Shown in pieces: positions 10,716 through 23,704 of a stretch of DNA of 64,000 nucleotides (position 1 is its first letter; each line of letters begins with the position of its first letter). Under the pieces are notes generated by a model, which did not search any database, had not been told where the DNA came from, and saw only the letters and a list, made by a program, of their open reading frames with translations. Where the stretch lies: assembly GCA_027924585.1 (NCBI GenBank), contig BSBM01000260.1, positions 15,265,001 through 15,329,000 on the forward strand, read 5' to 3'. The DNA comes from Larix kaempferi (Eukaryota > Streptophyta > Pinopsida > Pinales > Pinaceae). The translations under genes and the position numbers were made by a program.

Positions 10716-13700
10716 TTTGTTTTTCTTTGAATATTCGAAGAGTGGGGGGTCTCCCAAAATTTATTGCCCTCAAGCATGCTCTTCTTATCTGTAAACCAAA
10801 CATTGTTCTGATACAGGAACCATGGTCTGTGCGGACAAGGCGCGAATTTTTTTCACTAAAATTCGTCCTGGCTGGATGATTTGTGCCATTGATGCCAACG
10901 GGTTATCTAGTGGTTTGTTGGCTGCTTGGAACCCCCGGGTTCTGGATCTTAGTTCTTATGTTGTGTCGATGGGAATTCTATTATCTAGCAGGTTGATGGA
11001 TTTTGATGGTGGTATAAATATACTGAATTTCTATGGTCCTTATCGGGATCGTGAGGTTTTTTGGGATACTGGCTATTTGGAGAAGTTGCTTGACTTAGAA
11101 AATCTTATTTTGGCTGGGGACTTAAATTTCTATTGGGGAGCCTTGGAGGTGTAGATGGGCAAGATTGGATCCCTTGGGTGAATACTTCACGGACCTTTGT
11201 ATATCCAAAAATCTGTTGGATGTTGAACCTTAGCCTTTAGCTCCTACTTGGTCAAACGGCAGAGGCGGTGGGGAGAATATTTCCAAGCGTTTGGACCGTT
11301 TTCTTATCTCGAAGAATCTTTTGGATAATTTTTTCAAATATCGATCTTGGATTTTACAGTCTAAGATTAGTGACCATCTCCCCATTATTCTTCAAGTCGA
11401 CTTTGAGGTGGTCCACCAGTCTTATCTCTTCAAATTCAATTATGCTTGGTTATCGGATGTTTCATTCAAAATGGCGGTAGAGACTCACTGGGGTTCGATG
11501 AATGTTACTGGAGAACTTTCGGCAATGGATAAACTGGTAGCCAAGCTTAGAGGATTAAATTCTTTTATGTCTAAATGTACCCGCAAAAGAAAGAAAGAGA
11601 TGGCTCTGGAGTTGGAAAACACTGAACAGGAGATTAGTGAGCTGATGGATAAGTCAATGAAGGGCCAAAGAAGTTGAGGAATCATGGAGGTTAAAAAGCA
11701 GGGCGCTCTGGATAAAGGCTGGGGACCAAAACACAAAAAAATTTCACAAATTTGCTGATGCTCGGCGTATACAGAACACCATCTGGGACTTAAATGATTG
11801 TTCGGGCAGGCAAATTTCTGGACTGAACGATCTGCAATCTGAGGCCATTAAACATTTCCAGGACATCTATTGTGATCCCAAATCTGCTACTATGATTGAC
11901 CAGATAAAGGTGATTAAAGAATATCCTCGGCTTTTCTCTAATGAGGAGGGGGATGAGATTTTTCGGGAGACTACTCTTATGGAGATTAAAGGTATTTTGC
12001 GGGGCTTTGCAAAGGATAAAAGTCCTGGTCCTGATGGATGGACGGTAGAGCTCTTCATTGAATTCTTTGAATTGATGGGGCCTGAAATATGGGCGATGGT
12101 GGAAGAAACCCGGATTGGTGGAGTGATATCGGGGGCCTTAAATTCCACTTTTATCGCCCCCATTCCTAAAAAATCTCATCCTGAGGATTTTGGTGACTAC
12201 AAACCTATTTCTCTTTGTAATCTGATCTACAAGGTAATTGCTAAAATCATTGCTATCCATATAAAGCCTGGTTTATTGAAATACATTTCTATGGAGCAAT
12301 TCAGGTTCCTTGAGAATTGTCAGATTCTGGATGTTGTGGGTGTAACCCAGGAGGTCTTTCATAGTATTCAAACGAAAAATATCAGATCTTTATGTTTAAA
12401 ATTGGACCTGGTAAAGGCTTATGATCGTGTGAACTGGACCTTCCTTCGACTTATTTTGGTTCAGATTGGGCTGCTGTGGTCTGTGGTCAAATGGATTATG
12501 GCGTGTATTTCATCTGTGAACTTTGCAATCATCATCAATGGCTTTCCTTCTGATTTTTTTAAGAGCTCAAGGGGGATTCGTCAAGGTTGTCCACTCTCTC
12601 CTTTATTATTCTTGTTGACAATTGAAGGATTGAGTAGACTGATTCTTCGGGCCAGGCAAGATGGATGCATTTCGGGCATCAAAATTACTGATTAGGTATC
12701 GATGACCCATACCTTATTTGTTGATGATGTCATTCTCTTTGGTCTGGATTCTATTCCGGAATGGCGGTGCTATAAAAATATTTTAGACCTTTTCTGTCGT
12801 GCCTTTGGGATGCTGATAAGTCCCTTTAAATCTTGGTTCCTGGAACACAATGTTGATCTAGGGATCAAATCTCAAGTTTTTTCTCTCTTCCCCTTCAATT
12901 TCAAAGATATTATGGAGGGCACTATATATCTTGGCTTCTTCCTGAAGCCGACTAACTATCTCACTTGTGACTGGTTGTGGCTTTTAAATCATTTTGATAA
13001 GCGGATAAATCATTGGTGTTGGCGGTGGATAACATTGGGTGGTAGGCTCACATTGGCAAGGTCTGTGCTACAAAATCTTGTTGTATATTGGTTATCCCTC
13101 TGCAAGATCCCTAAGTCTATCATACATGGATTACAAAAGTGCATTTTCTCTTTTATTTGGTCCAGGGGGAGAGATGTTTTCAAATTCCACCTTGCAGATT
13201 GGAAGACTTTGGCCAGTCCCCGTCAGATGGGTGGGTGGGCTATAAAAAATATGGAACAATTTGATTTGGCTTTGAAATCCAAAAGCCTGTGGCATGCTCT
13301 GTTTGGGGATTCTTCCTGGAGTACACTTATACATGGTAAATATCTAAAATCAACTCCCGTGGTTGAATGGATTAGACGGGGTTCACACACTACAAATGTT
13401 GTCTCAAATATTTGGAGCGATCTGAAGGGTTCTTTATCTATCATTAAGGAATGGTTGGCTTGGGTTCCTGGAAATGGCCAAGAAATCCGGTTTGGTGCTG
13501 ATCCAATTGTTGGTGGGCCATTGAACCCTTGTTTCTCTACAGATCTAACTGGGGTTTTGTGGTCCAAAGGATATTATGTGCTTTCTCATGCACTCTACAT
13601 AGTTGTTGGGGGTAGATCCACTTGGATCTCGGCGGAGCAACTTGGACTTATTGGCGGGCTGGCCCTGGGATGGAACTCCTTTGTACAATGTTTGAAGGAC

Positions 13701-14784
13701 TCAAATATTTCTATTCTGGCCACGGACGACCGGTTGGTTTGGTCGTGGAATCCAAGCGATGGGATTGTTACTGCAAAATTGGCTTATGAGTCATTGGTCA
13801 CAGGTGTCACTCTGAATGAGAAGTGGTGGTTTACCAAACTGTGGCATTTTCATATGCCCTTGAAACTTAAATGTTTTATCTGGTTGGTGCTACAGAATTG
13901 TATCCTCACTTAAGACAATTGGTGCCGGTGTGGTTTTTGTGGACATGGTTGGTGTGTTCTATGTCGTTCCCAAGGCAAAACTATTGAACACATCTTTCTG
14001 CGGTGCCCCTTTGTTGCTGCAATATGGGTGGTTATCAATAATATCTGCGGGCACCGACTCTGTTGGGTAGCAGCTCTATGGCTGATGGCCTTCGTATTTG
14101 GGGGAGTTTGGAAAATGAATGGCATGCCCTCCCATGTTTTATTTTCTGGGAAGTCTGGTGGGCCAAGAACTCTGTCATTTTTGAGGAAAAACCTCTGGAC
14201 GTAACTTTTCTGGGTTGCAGAGTGTTGGCTTCTTTTCGAGAGTCAAATGGTGTGGGGACTGCTGGTAGTGTGTTTTCACATCCCTCGGGCACTATATCTG
14301 AGATCCAAAATCTTATGTATCCATGCGGTTTCTTCGACGGTGCTTCGCAAGGTGGGGGTTCTATCAGTGGGGCAGGTGCAATCCTCTTTGTGAATTCAAC
14401 TCGACTTTTCAAATTGTGGTTTAATTCTGGGGTGGGCTCAAACTCTCGTAGTGATCTTTTGGCCCTCTGGCTATTACTTCATTTTCATCTTCTCGGTGGT
14501 TCCATTCTCTTCAGATTTGGGGCGACTCACATGTCACGATTGATTGGGACAAAGGTGCAACATCCATCAAGGTGTTGCTACTATCACATTGGCTTCAGTA
14601 GACTCGAACACTGATTGATAAAATCCATTGTATCAGCTTTCATCATGTGCCCCGCTTGCGTAATCAGTTGGCGGATGATTTATCGAAGTGGACCTTAACA
14701 TATCCTTTGGGACTTATCTTTTGGGAGGATTGGGAGGATGACCTATTGCTGTCTGCGGGCTCTATGGATCTCCCTTTGTTGTGA
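10712..14784 (+). pseudogene. LINE A ORF2 (endonuclease, RT, zinc knuckle, RNase H), broken
   Basis: ORF2 nicks the target and copies the RNA. The ATG at 10712 lies inside ATGA together with the ORF1 stop. An endonuclease start (SLNIRRVGGLPK, then IVLIQEPW) changes frame near 10825 and continues to AGDLNFYWG, with a TAG at 11152. SDHLPIILQV follows near 11370. Reverse transcriptase runs from about 11980 (KDKSPGPDGW) through DLVKAYDRVNW and IRQGCPLSPLL. After a TAG at 12693 it continues with THTLFVDDVILFG, the catalytic Asp pair. After a TAA at 13911 comes the knuckle (CVLCRSQGKTIEHIFLRC), then RNase H from about 14320 (FFDGASQGG) to LADDLSKW. The family length is about 1350 residues. Confidence 0.85.
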
Positions 14785-15300
14785 CTGTTGGTGGATCTCT
14801 TTATCGACTTATATCCTTTTTTTGCAGGTTCTTAGTGATGATCTTTTGGCCAACCTCTGGTTGGTCTTTTGTTCCATCTGGATCTTCGCTCCGGCTAGTT
14901 ACTTTTTTTTTGGTGGTTTTTTTGGGGACCGGTGACCTTTATAGGCGGTCTCATTTTGTGACTGATCATCTTTGTTATGCTTTGGGCATGACTGGGTTAT
15001 CTTTTGTTTCGAATCTCGTATTATTCCGGCTCTACTTTCCTATTTTGCTTATGGACTGTTTAGTTTGGGTCTTTTGTTCTCTTGTTGAGCATGGTTTTTT
15101 ATCTTGCGGCTGGGTTGTAGTCGTGTTACATTATGGTGCTTTGATTATATCTATTTATGTTATGTGGATCACTATCTTTTTACTTAGCGGCTGGGTTGTA
15201 GCCGCAGACACTGACGCCTGGATATTTCTGATACATGTCTCTGTTGCTATTAGCTTTTATTAATAGTAAGTTATTTTTCTTTTCCCTTGGAAAAAAAATA

Positions 15301-15315
15301 AAACATATGAGCTTT
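15301..15315. repeat. Right target-site duplication of LINE A
   Basis: Identical to 7857-7871 over 15 bases and placed directly after the A-rich tail. Confidence 0.9.
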
Positions 15316-15763
15316 ATATAATAATTTGTTTTGAAATTTACATTAATGTATAATATTTTTTCAATCAATTCTCTATATTTATTAGGTTTAAGATTAAAAT
15401 AAATCTTTTATAATGTGTATTTGAATTTTTATTTTTATTTTAAATATCATATAGATATCAATATTCATCTAAAATGATAAAACATTGTCTTTTAAATAAA
15501 AAGACATTTAATAAATACTAGGTGGTAAGACATAAATGTTTCTTATTTTTTAAAGAGCAAAATGATAAAACATTGTCTTTCAAATAAAAAGACATTTAAT
15601 GAATACTAACTCGTAAGACATAAATGTTTCTTATTTTTAAGAGCAAAACTTTTAGTTACCCATTATTATTAGTTTGTATTCCTTTAAGGTTTTTTGAATC
15701 AAATATTAAAGAAATCGCAACTCTTCTAATTATTTTTAGTCTCTGCCTACGACAAAGACTATA
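15316..15763. other. AT-rich spacer
   Basis: Very AT-rich stretch between LINE A and LINE E. It contains the 88-base tandem repeat listed separately and no recognised gene. Confidence 0.5.
15471..15645. repeat. 88-bp tandem repeat x2
   Basis: Two adjacent copies of about 88 bases, each starting AAAATGATAAAACATTGTCTT and ending near TTTCTTATTTTTAAGAGC. They differ at only a few positions. Function unknown; probably local duplication. Confidence 0.75.
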
Positions 15764-16251
15764 TTTTTTTTCAGGAGAAAAAAACGTTTCCTGTTATTCA
15801 TAGAGTGAATCAAAGAAACTACAATAAGTCATATCCCAGGGATAGTCGTATTAATCATCTGATATCAGTATTTTCAAGTACTACAATGATGATCAAAATG
15901 TCATATAAGTAAAATACAGTCATGTATTAAATAACGATAATTAACTAAAGGTCGGTATATTCTCAAAGATAGCTACTATCCTATTACTATAAAGCCTGAT
16001 ATAGTAAACTTGGATTCAATAGTACAAAATGATGCATGTTTTTGCCAAAAAAGTGCCAAGTATGCCTAATATAGTTGAAATGAACAGTATTCCACCAAAA
16101 GTTGGTACTTGAAACCCTTTAATTGAAGTTGACACTCTTGTAAATTTAGGCCAAATTTTGAAAGGAAATATGCCCTCTGGTTGTAGGATCTAGCAATATG
16201 AGTAAAGTGTAAGTCAGTGAAATATTTCAGTAACTCCTTAATCCAAGATTT

Positions 16252-19200
16252 CTAGTGTACAAGGGAGGAAACATTTAATATATTTTTTCCTGAGATCCAA
16301 TCAATGATGCAGGAAGAATCCCGGAAAATATGAAGATTGTTGATTTCCTTCATGTGTGCCACTTTAACTAATCCCCATAGTGAAATAAGTTTCGCCCAAG
16401 TATTGTTCCCCGAACCACCACCAAGACTGATCTCATAATAGTAATCCTTGGAAAGAAGAATATAAATACCTTCCCCACAGGTTCCAACTTGTGCAGCCCC
16501 GTCGAAAAATCCCAATGGAGATAGTCCTGAAATTAAGGGAGAGATTTTGAGTAGAGACTTCAACTTGGTAGTTGCGCTTGTTGGAAGTGACAAGAATCTC
16601 GAAACATAAAAGCAAGCTTGCTCAAAGGAAGGATAAAAATCCTCAAAAAGTATGGCATTCTGGAGCCTCCATACACCCCAAATAATAATAAAAAAAAGTG
16701 GAAAATAATTGTTGTGTCTCCTAATACTAAACCACGAAAACAGACACTGATCCAAGGAGGAGCAATTCCATTGATTTGATATCTTACAACTATTGATCAC
16801 TTCGTACTAGAGTTGTCGAGTGAAAGTACAGGAAACCAGTAAGTGATCGATTGTTTATGAATCCTTGTAGAAGAGTGGGCATCCTGAGGGCCCTATACCC
16901 CACCTACGGATTTAATTCTCCCCAGTGAGAATACAATTCTTCAATGCTAACCAATAAAAACATAAAATCTTGACCATAGCTCACCAATGCCATAGATCCT
17001 TATACCACCAATGAATCCATCCAGAGAAACCAATAGATGCAATAGCGTTATAAGCCAAATGAGTGGATATTGAACCATCCGTAGAAGACTCGGATCAAAA
17101 AAGTTGATCTAGTTCCCCCAACATTCGAATGCCAGAATGTCAAAGTTATCCAATGTAATTATCCCATTCATAAGAAGCCTGAGCCGATAAATTTAAATCC
17201 CTAGCCGAGAGCCATTGATTATTTGTGCCTGCAGAAGCATCTAGTCTCACAGCATGATTGAGGAAATAAATCCCCTTAATATGGACAGAGTTAAGTGTAG
17301 AAGCATAGAGCAAATTGGAGGAGTCTACCCCCAAGATCGTATCAATCCCCAAATGCACCTAGTAACTGTTTCCAACCTGCCATTTCAGTCCATGATTAAG
17401 TGTAGTAAAGGCCTCCATGAGACCCGAACAAATGTTAGAAGAGTTACCAGTCTTTTTGTTCGTCCTTCTGACCCACTCCACAACCAAGTGTGATCTAATG
17501 TATTTGTCTCTGATTATCAATCCCCATGGGACTGAATCCATGAGAACCTTCCATGGGATTTTCATGTACAAGGAAGAGTTGACCCAATAGAGATTCTGAA
17601 TCCCCCAATCTCCCATAGCTTTAGGTAATGTTAAGTTTTCCCAGGCCGCCAGATGAAAACTAGTACGATCCTTGCCATCAGTCTAGAGAAAACTGAAAAA
17701 TACCCACCTAAGTAATAACAAAATAGTGGTAAGGACCTTTTCCATTGACAACCAGTAAATCAATATGTTGCAAAGGGAAGAATTAATTAGAGTGAGTCTT
17801 CCACCAAGAGTTAATTTGTGATAATAACAACCAGAGGTTCCAACTTGTGCAGCCCCGTCGAAAAATCCCAATGGAGATAGTCCTGAAATTAAGGGAGGGA
17901 TTTTGAGTAGAGACTTCAACTTGGTAGTTGCGCTTGTTGGAAGTGACAAGAATCTCGAAACATAAAAGCAAGCTTGCTCAAAGGAAGGATAAAAATCCTC
18001 AAAAAGTATGGCATTATGGAGCCTCCATACACCCCAAATAAATAAATAAAGTGGAAAATAATTGTTGTATCTCCTAATTCTAAACCACTAAAACAGACAC
18101 TGATCCAAGGAGGAGCAATTCCATTGATCTGATATCTTACAACGGTTGATCACTTCATCCCATAGTTGTTGAGTGAAAGTATAGGAAACCAGTAAGTGAT
18201 CGACTGTTTATGAATCCTTGTAGTAGAGTGGGCATCCCTAGGGCCCTATATCCCCCCTACGGATTTAATTCTCCCCAGTGAGAATATAGTTCTTCAGTGC
18301 TAACCAGCAAAAACATAAAATCTTGACCAAATCTCACCAATGCCATAGATCCTTATACCACCAATGAATCCATCCAAAGAAACCAGTAGATGCAATAGAG
18401 TTATAAGCCAAATGAGTGGATATTGAACCATCCGTAGAAGACTCGGATCAAAAAAGTTGATCTAGTTCCCCCAACAGTCGAATGCCAAAATGTCAAAGTG
18501 ATCCAATGTAAATATCCCATTCGTAAGCAGCCTGAGCCGATAAATTTAAATCACTAGCCGAGAGCCACTGATTATTCGTGCCTGCAGAAGCATCTAGTCT
18601 CACAACATGATTGAGGAAATAAATCCCCTTAATATGGACAGAGTTAAGTGTAGAAGCATAGAGAAAATTGGAGGAGTCTACCCCCAAGATCGGATCAATC
18701 CCCAAACGCACCTAGTAACTATTTCCAACCTGCCATTTCAGTCCATTATTAAGTGTAGTAAAGGCCTCCATGAGACCCGACCAAATGTTAGAGGAGTTAC
18801 CAGTCTTTTTGTTCACCCTTCTGACCCACTCCACAACCAAGTGCGGTCTAATGTATTTGTCTTTGATTATCAATCCCCATGGGACTAAATCCATGAGAAC
18901 CCTCCACAATATTTTCATGTGCAGGGCAGAGTTGACCCAATAGAGATTCTGAATCCCCCAATCTCCCATAGCTTTAGGTAATGCTAAGTTTTCTCAGGCC
19001 CCCAGATGAAAACTAGTATGATCCTTGACATCAATCTAGAGAAAACTGAAACATACCCACCTAAATAATAACAAAATAGTGGTAAGGACCTTTTCCATTG
19101 ACAACCAGTAAATCAATATGTTGCAAAGGGAAGAATTAATTAGAGTGAGTCTTCCATCAAGAGTTAATTTGTGATAATAACAACCAGAGACCCTCTTCTT

Positions 19201-21165
19201 TGCCTTCTTGACAAGCTAGTGCCAGTCCGACACCCAGTAGGAATTTGGTTTGAGAAAATATCCTAAATAATTCAAACCATTATCCAAGTTCCAGAGTTGG
19301 AAAGGAAAGAGTGAACAAACCTGTCTACAAAAAGAATCTTCCAAAAGAAGGGAGTTTAAACAAGACTTGGGAATACTGATCTCCATGCCTGAAGCTAGGA
19401 AGAACAAATCCAAGAAATCTTTGTAATGAAACCATTTCGAAAAGTTAGCAATACCAAAAATCAATACATCATCCACAAATAGTAGATGTGTAATGAAATT
19501 ATTAGGAGAGACCTTAATACCTAAGATCTTTCCTTCCCACTTCGCCTGACCAATCAATTCACTCAATCCCTCAATAATGAATAGGAATAGGAGTGGTGAT
19601 AAAGTACAACCTTGTCGGAGTCCCTGAGAGCTCCTGAAGAAAGTAGAAGGATTGTCACTAATCAGAATGGAAAATTTGGTAGAAGTAACACATCCCATGA
19701 TCCACTACACCACCTCATGACCCAAACCAACATTTAAAAGGATAAGTCTGAGTAGCTTCCAGTCCACTTTATCATAGGCCTTTACGAGATCCAATTTTAA
19801 AACCATAGCACCTATTCTCCGTCTTTTAGCAAAGTGGATGGTCTCCTGTGCCACCCCAATGGCATCAAAGATAAGTCGCTAGTTTAGAAAACCAAATTGC
19901 TTCATCGAGATACCTTGAGAAAGACCCCCCTTGATACGATTAGCTATGAATTTAGAAACAATCTTATACAGCAGGTTGCATAATGAAATCGGTCGGAAGT
20001 CCTGGAAGGAGACAAGGTTGGAGTATTTTGGGATTAATGTCAGGAATGTAGAATTAAGTCCCCTCGAGATCCTCCCAGTAATACGAATTTCCTCAACCAA
20101 CCCAACAAGACTAGGAAAAAGATCAAAAAATTGCAAATAAAACTCCACTGACCAGCCATCTGGTCCCGTACTCTTGTCCTTTGCCATAACGTTCAGAATA
20201 CACTCGATAATTGCTAATGTAACAAGACAAAAGACGTGTTGGATCTCGTCTTCAATGAAAATGCACAACATGACTTGTAGGAGCTTTACTTGAGCTTCAA
20301 GGTTAGGAACCGAAGTCTTAGTAAAGAGTTTGGAGAAAAAGGACGAAGCAGTATGTTCAATCCCCTATTGTGAAGTAATCGTATTTCCCAAAGGCTCCTC
20401 TATTTCCCAGATAGCATTACACTTTTTTCGGTGGGTGGCATAATCATGAAAACATTTGGTGTTTTGATCTCCCTATGAGATCCATAATGCTCGACTCTTG
20501 AGTCTCCAAATGGTATCCTCATATTTAAGTATAGCATTTTCTGATTCCAATGACTAAATGTAGTCCAAATCAAGTACTAGTCCCAGATCTCTAGAGTGGA
20601 CCTTATAGTACTCCTTTATAAGACCTTCTAACCGGATAAGATCATGTTGTTGAGTTCATTTCTTATCCTGTAACCAAGGAGAAACCATAGCTTTAAGTGA
20701 CCGCAAAAACCAAGTAAATCGATGCATAACCAATCCCGAGCCATCCACAAAATTCTAAGACCAATGTGTCCTGACCAAAGTGATAAGCTCTGAATCCCCT
20801 AACCAAACAGGGCAGTATTTAAAAGAATTTTTTGGTACCGAGTACCAAGCTGTAATTTTAAGGCTAAAGGAGAGTGATCAGAAATTGAAGTCGGTTCAAT
20901 CCAAGAGGAGCATATGTCCAGAGTATCAAAAATTTCTTCATCCACCAAGAAATGGTCAAGACAGTTTTCAATAGCCGCAATCCCCCTCCGACCATTACAC
21001 CACATTGGTGCAAGTGGACTAGGTTCAACATCCACCAAGTGATGGGACAAAATAAAGTTACGAAACCAAGTAGATAATGGATCCAATCTGGCCTGAAGAC
21101 CCTAGGTCTATTGGGCTACTAAGGTGAAGTTCAAGTCACCCACAGAGAGTCAAGTCACCCAGCAG
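16252..21165 (-). pseudogene. LINE E ORF2 remnant
   Basis: Endonuclease: VGDLNFTL near 21140 and ISDHSPLALKL near 20860. Reverse transcriptase: KDKSTGPDGWSVEF (about 20170), NSTFLTLIPK, DFRPISLCNLLYK and MKQFGFL (19879-20271), then DLVKAYDKVDW, LRQGCTLSPLLFLFIIEGL and THLLFVDDVLIFG (19216-19698), which includes the catalytic Asp pair. The post-catalytic region through the YLGYFLKP and GDWGIQNLYW segments is present twice because of the duplication. The RNase H start (LGFFDGAAQVGTC) is at 16530-16480 and the remainder ends near 16252. Several stops are TAG, for example where FGFLN meets RLIF. Confidence 0.75.
16481..19189. repeat. 1.35-kb tandem duplication inside LINE E
   Basis: The segment 16481-17836 is repeated as 17837-19189 with an offset of 1356 at the start and 1353 at the end. 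The unit begins GTTCCAACTTGTGCAGCC and ends TGATAATAACAACCAGAG. Differences are scattered substitutions of a few percent. The junction CCAGAGGTTCC shows only a few bases of overlap between the two ends, suggesting end joining rather than long homology. It doubles the late reverse transcriptase and knuckle region. Confidence 0.9.
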
Positions 21166-23147
21166 AGACTATATGTTCCACCTCTTACAATTAGTTTAAA
21201 ATCAATCCATTAGAAAACATCATATGTATTAAGGTGAACTAAAATAATGTTGTTTTTTATTTTACTTTAATACGTTTTTTCTTACTATTTATTGGAGTAG
21301 AGCTATTGATTAGACAATTTTTATCATTGAACCGAATACTAAAAATTGAAAAAAAAAATACCATCCGCAAAGTATTACTTACCAAATCTGTAGAAATATT
21401 TATGTGCTATTGGACTGCCATTATGTCAGAGATTTATAGTAATTATCACCCATGTGACAATGTACTGCCATTCCATCTTTTATTAATTAAGAAGCTATCT
21501 CAGAATTAGTCGATTAGTCATAATCATTTTTTTCAGTAATATTCAGTCCACAATCTTCCAAGGCGGCCAAGTGATTTTCTATAAACAAAAACAAGGGAAA
21601 TCAAAGCAGCCAGTCCTTGCCTTAAATTTATGTTTATAATTGAAATAAGAGAAATGTTTATTGAAAATAAAATATTTATAATGTTAGTTTTATTGTTTAT
21701 TTATTATTGTAGATATTTGTGAGAAAAATTAATACATATATTTTTAAGAAAAGTAAAATTAGTAACATCAATTCTTTTGTTTTTGTAAAAGGACAAATTA
21801 AATTTGTGTTAACACTTAGTTTTAAAATGTTGTTACATAATTTAGTAGATTTGAGGTGATCCACAATGAATCATTAAGATGATATTGAGCACTAGAAAAA
21901 ATTTAACCAACTTGTTTAGACGAAAACTAAAATGAAAAATTGGGTAATGTGATACTTGAACAAAGTAAGCATGAAAAACTAGGTAATGGGATCATCTTGA
22001 AAGTAAGTATGGAAAAATAAGACTCAATTTGCTTGATTAAAAAACATAATATTCACAAACAAATGTGGTAATTGTTAATTTTATCGTAAAAGAAAAATAC
22101 ATTTTAAAAAGTAAAACCATTACAAGATGATTTAATTTAATAGTCTTACCTTGGAAACCTCAAGAGCTTCAATTATGTAATTAAATACCAAATTCTTTAA
22201 AAATAGTGTAACTAAATGCAAAATTCTTAAAATTATGACCTCAACAAAAATGTTGTGGTATATTGTCATCTATTGTCAAATAAGTAATTTAGGGAGTGAG
22301 AATGAACCAAATTTAACATTGTTAAATTAAGGTAAGTTTGATTATATTTGAAAGCAGAATTATCATCTAAATTTTATGAGAAATATTTCAAGTGTTAATA
22401 ATTATTAATTATTAATTATTAATTAAGTGAAATAGACAACATAATTGTTAGTATCTTACTAAAATAAATTAGTATTTAATTTTTTTTTGAAATATCTTAA
22501 TATATTAGTTATAGTTATTTTAAAAACTAGAATAATTGCCAAATATCAAAATATAATTAAAAAAAAAAAGTTAAAACTCCTCTAATTCTTTAGTTGTTAT
22601 TGATTATTACAATAAATATAAAATATATACATGTGGAAGAAAATTTACCAAAAATATTATTGGATAAATATCATTATTTTGTAGCTATTTTAAATTAATT
22701 GTTTTCTTAATACTTGTCTTAAAAAAATGAATAAAAAATAAAATAGTAAATCGTACGTAAAAAAACAATTCACCAAAATTAGTGTGTATATAAATAGATA
22801 TATATTATAGATATTAACATTTATACTATATAAATATTAATATTTGAATGATAAAAAACTTTTTTTAAACTGCTGATCAAGTTTTAGTTTTAAATATTTT
22901 TATTATATAGTAAAAATATATAATTTGCTTAAATAATTTATATGCGATCATTTTTTTAAATATTATTTTATAATTTTTTATGTCATTATTTAATAATAAT
23001 TTATTTATATTTTTTTTTTAAATAATTTGATGAAAAATTAAATTACAAAATCATCCATTTAAGAATAGAAATTAAAATATATTTTAAAAAAGTGTTTTTA
23101 AATGTTAAAATGGATAATAATAATCAATGTTATCTGTTGATATAAGT
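21166..23147. other. Very AT-rich spacer, no gene seen
   Basis: About 2 kb, mostly A and T, with simple repeats (TTATTAA-type near 22400-22430) and long T or A runs. The only ORFs are short and AT-driven. I see no gene, RNA or element here. It ends at the TSD of LINE A2. Confidence 0.6.
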
Positions 23148-23158
23148 TATATCAAGTC
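23148..23158. repeat. Left target-site duplication of LINE A2
   Basis: TATATCAAGTC here matches 30264-30274 exactly, just after the A tail. It extends to 14 bases if one mismatch is allowed. Confidence 0.8.
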
Positions 23159-23704
23159 TATAAAGTTTTGAGGGTTTCTGTGTAGGTTATGGTGTCTGGT
23201 GGCAGGCCTCGGTGCTTGGGCTTGCAGTGACCTCGGTGTTGGGCATCCATTGTAACAGACCGTCAGGTGCGGGACCACAAATGCTCGCGACTTTTGTGGA
23301 AGCTATCGTTCGAGGCGTTATCACGAGGGTTATCTTTCATTGTTAACACTGTATTTTCGGGAAGACGCTTTTGTCTAACTTTCCTTAACAATCGCCATGG
23401 TCCGAGGCAGCACATTTTAGTCTCTGAAAAAGGTTATTTCTAGCCAGGAGTTTTACTTTTTCGGGGTTCGTTTATTATCACCGCTTTGTCTGGGGTTTTT
23501 TATTTCCGGTGGTCGGTTTCGTGACCTAGGTGGTTCACTCTGTCTCATAACCCTTCTCTATTTTTTCATTTCCACGGTGACGGTCATTGGTGCCCTTTTT
23601 CTTGCCGTTTGGGCTGGGTTTTCTCTTTCTGGTGGTCGGTTTCGTTTTCATCAGTGGTTCCCTCTGTCTTGTGACTCTCTCTGTCATTTTCTCCACCCGT
23701 GGGT

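Larger units (their letters stand above)
7872..15300 (+). mobile_element. LINE A, full-length L1-type element with a nested insertion
   Basis: A complete but decayed element of 7429 bases bounded by an exact 15-bp duplication. Order: 5' untranslated region (7872-8651, T/G-rich with repeated CCGGTGGGG-like phrases), ORF1 (8652-10715), ORF2 (10712-14784), 3' untranslated region with two copies of a GCGGCTGGGTTGTAG phrase (15107, 15187), and a tail of about eight A. A 185-base LTR-type insertion sits in ORF1. It shares protein sequence and ORF layout with LINE A2 at 23159-30263, so the two are one family. Several stops and one early frame change make it non-autonomous. Confidence 0.9.
15764..21165 (-). 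mobile_element. LINE E, 5'-truncated, with internal tandem duplication
   Basis: On the minus strand this element runs from the end of an endonuclease domain (about 21150) through reverse transcriptase, zinc-knuckle region and RNase H to a 3' untranslated region and an A tail (T run at 15764-15771 on the plus strand). ORF1 and the first part of the endonuclease are missing, so it is 5'-truncated, the usual fate of LINE insertions. A 1.35-kb segment is present twice. The proteins are closest to LINE A and A2 in this window but clearly diverged. No TSD was found. Confidence 0.75.
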
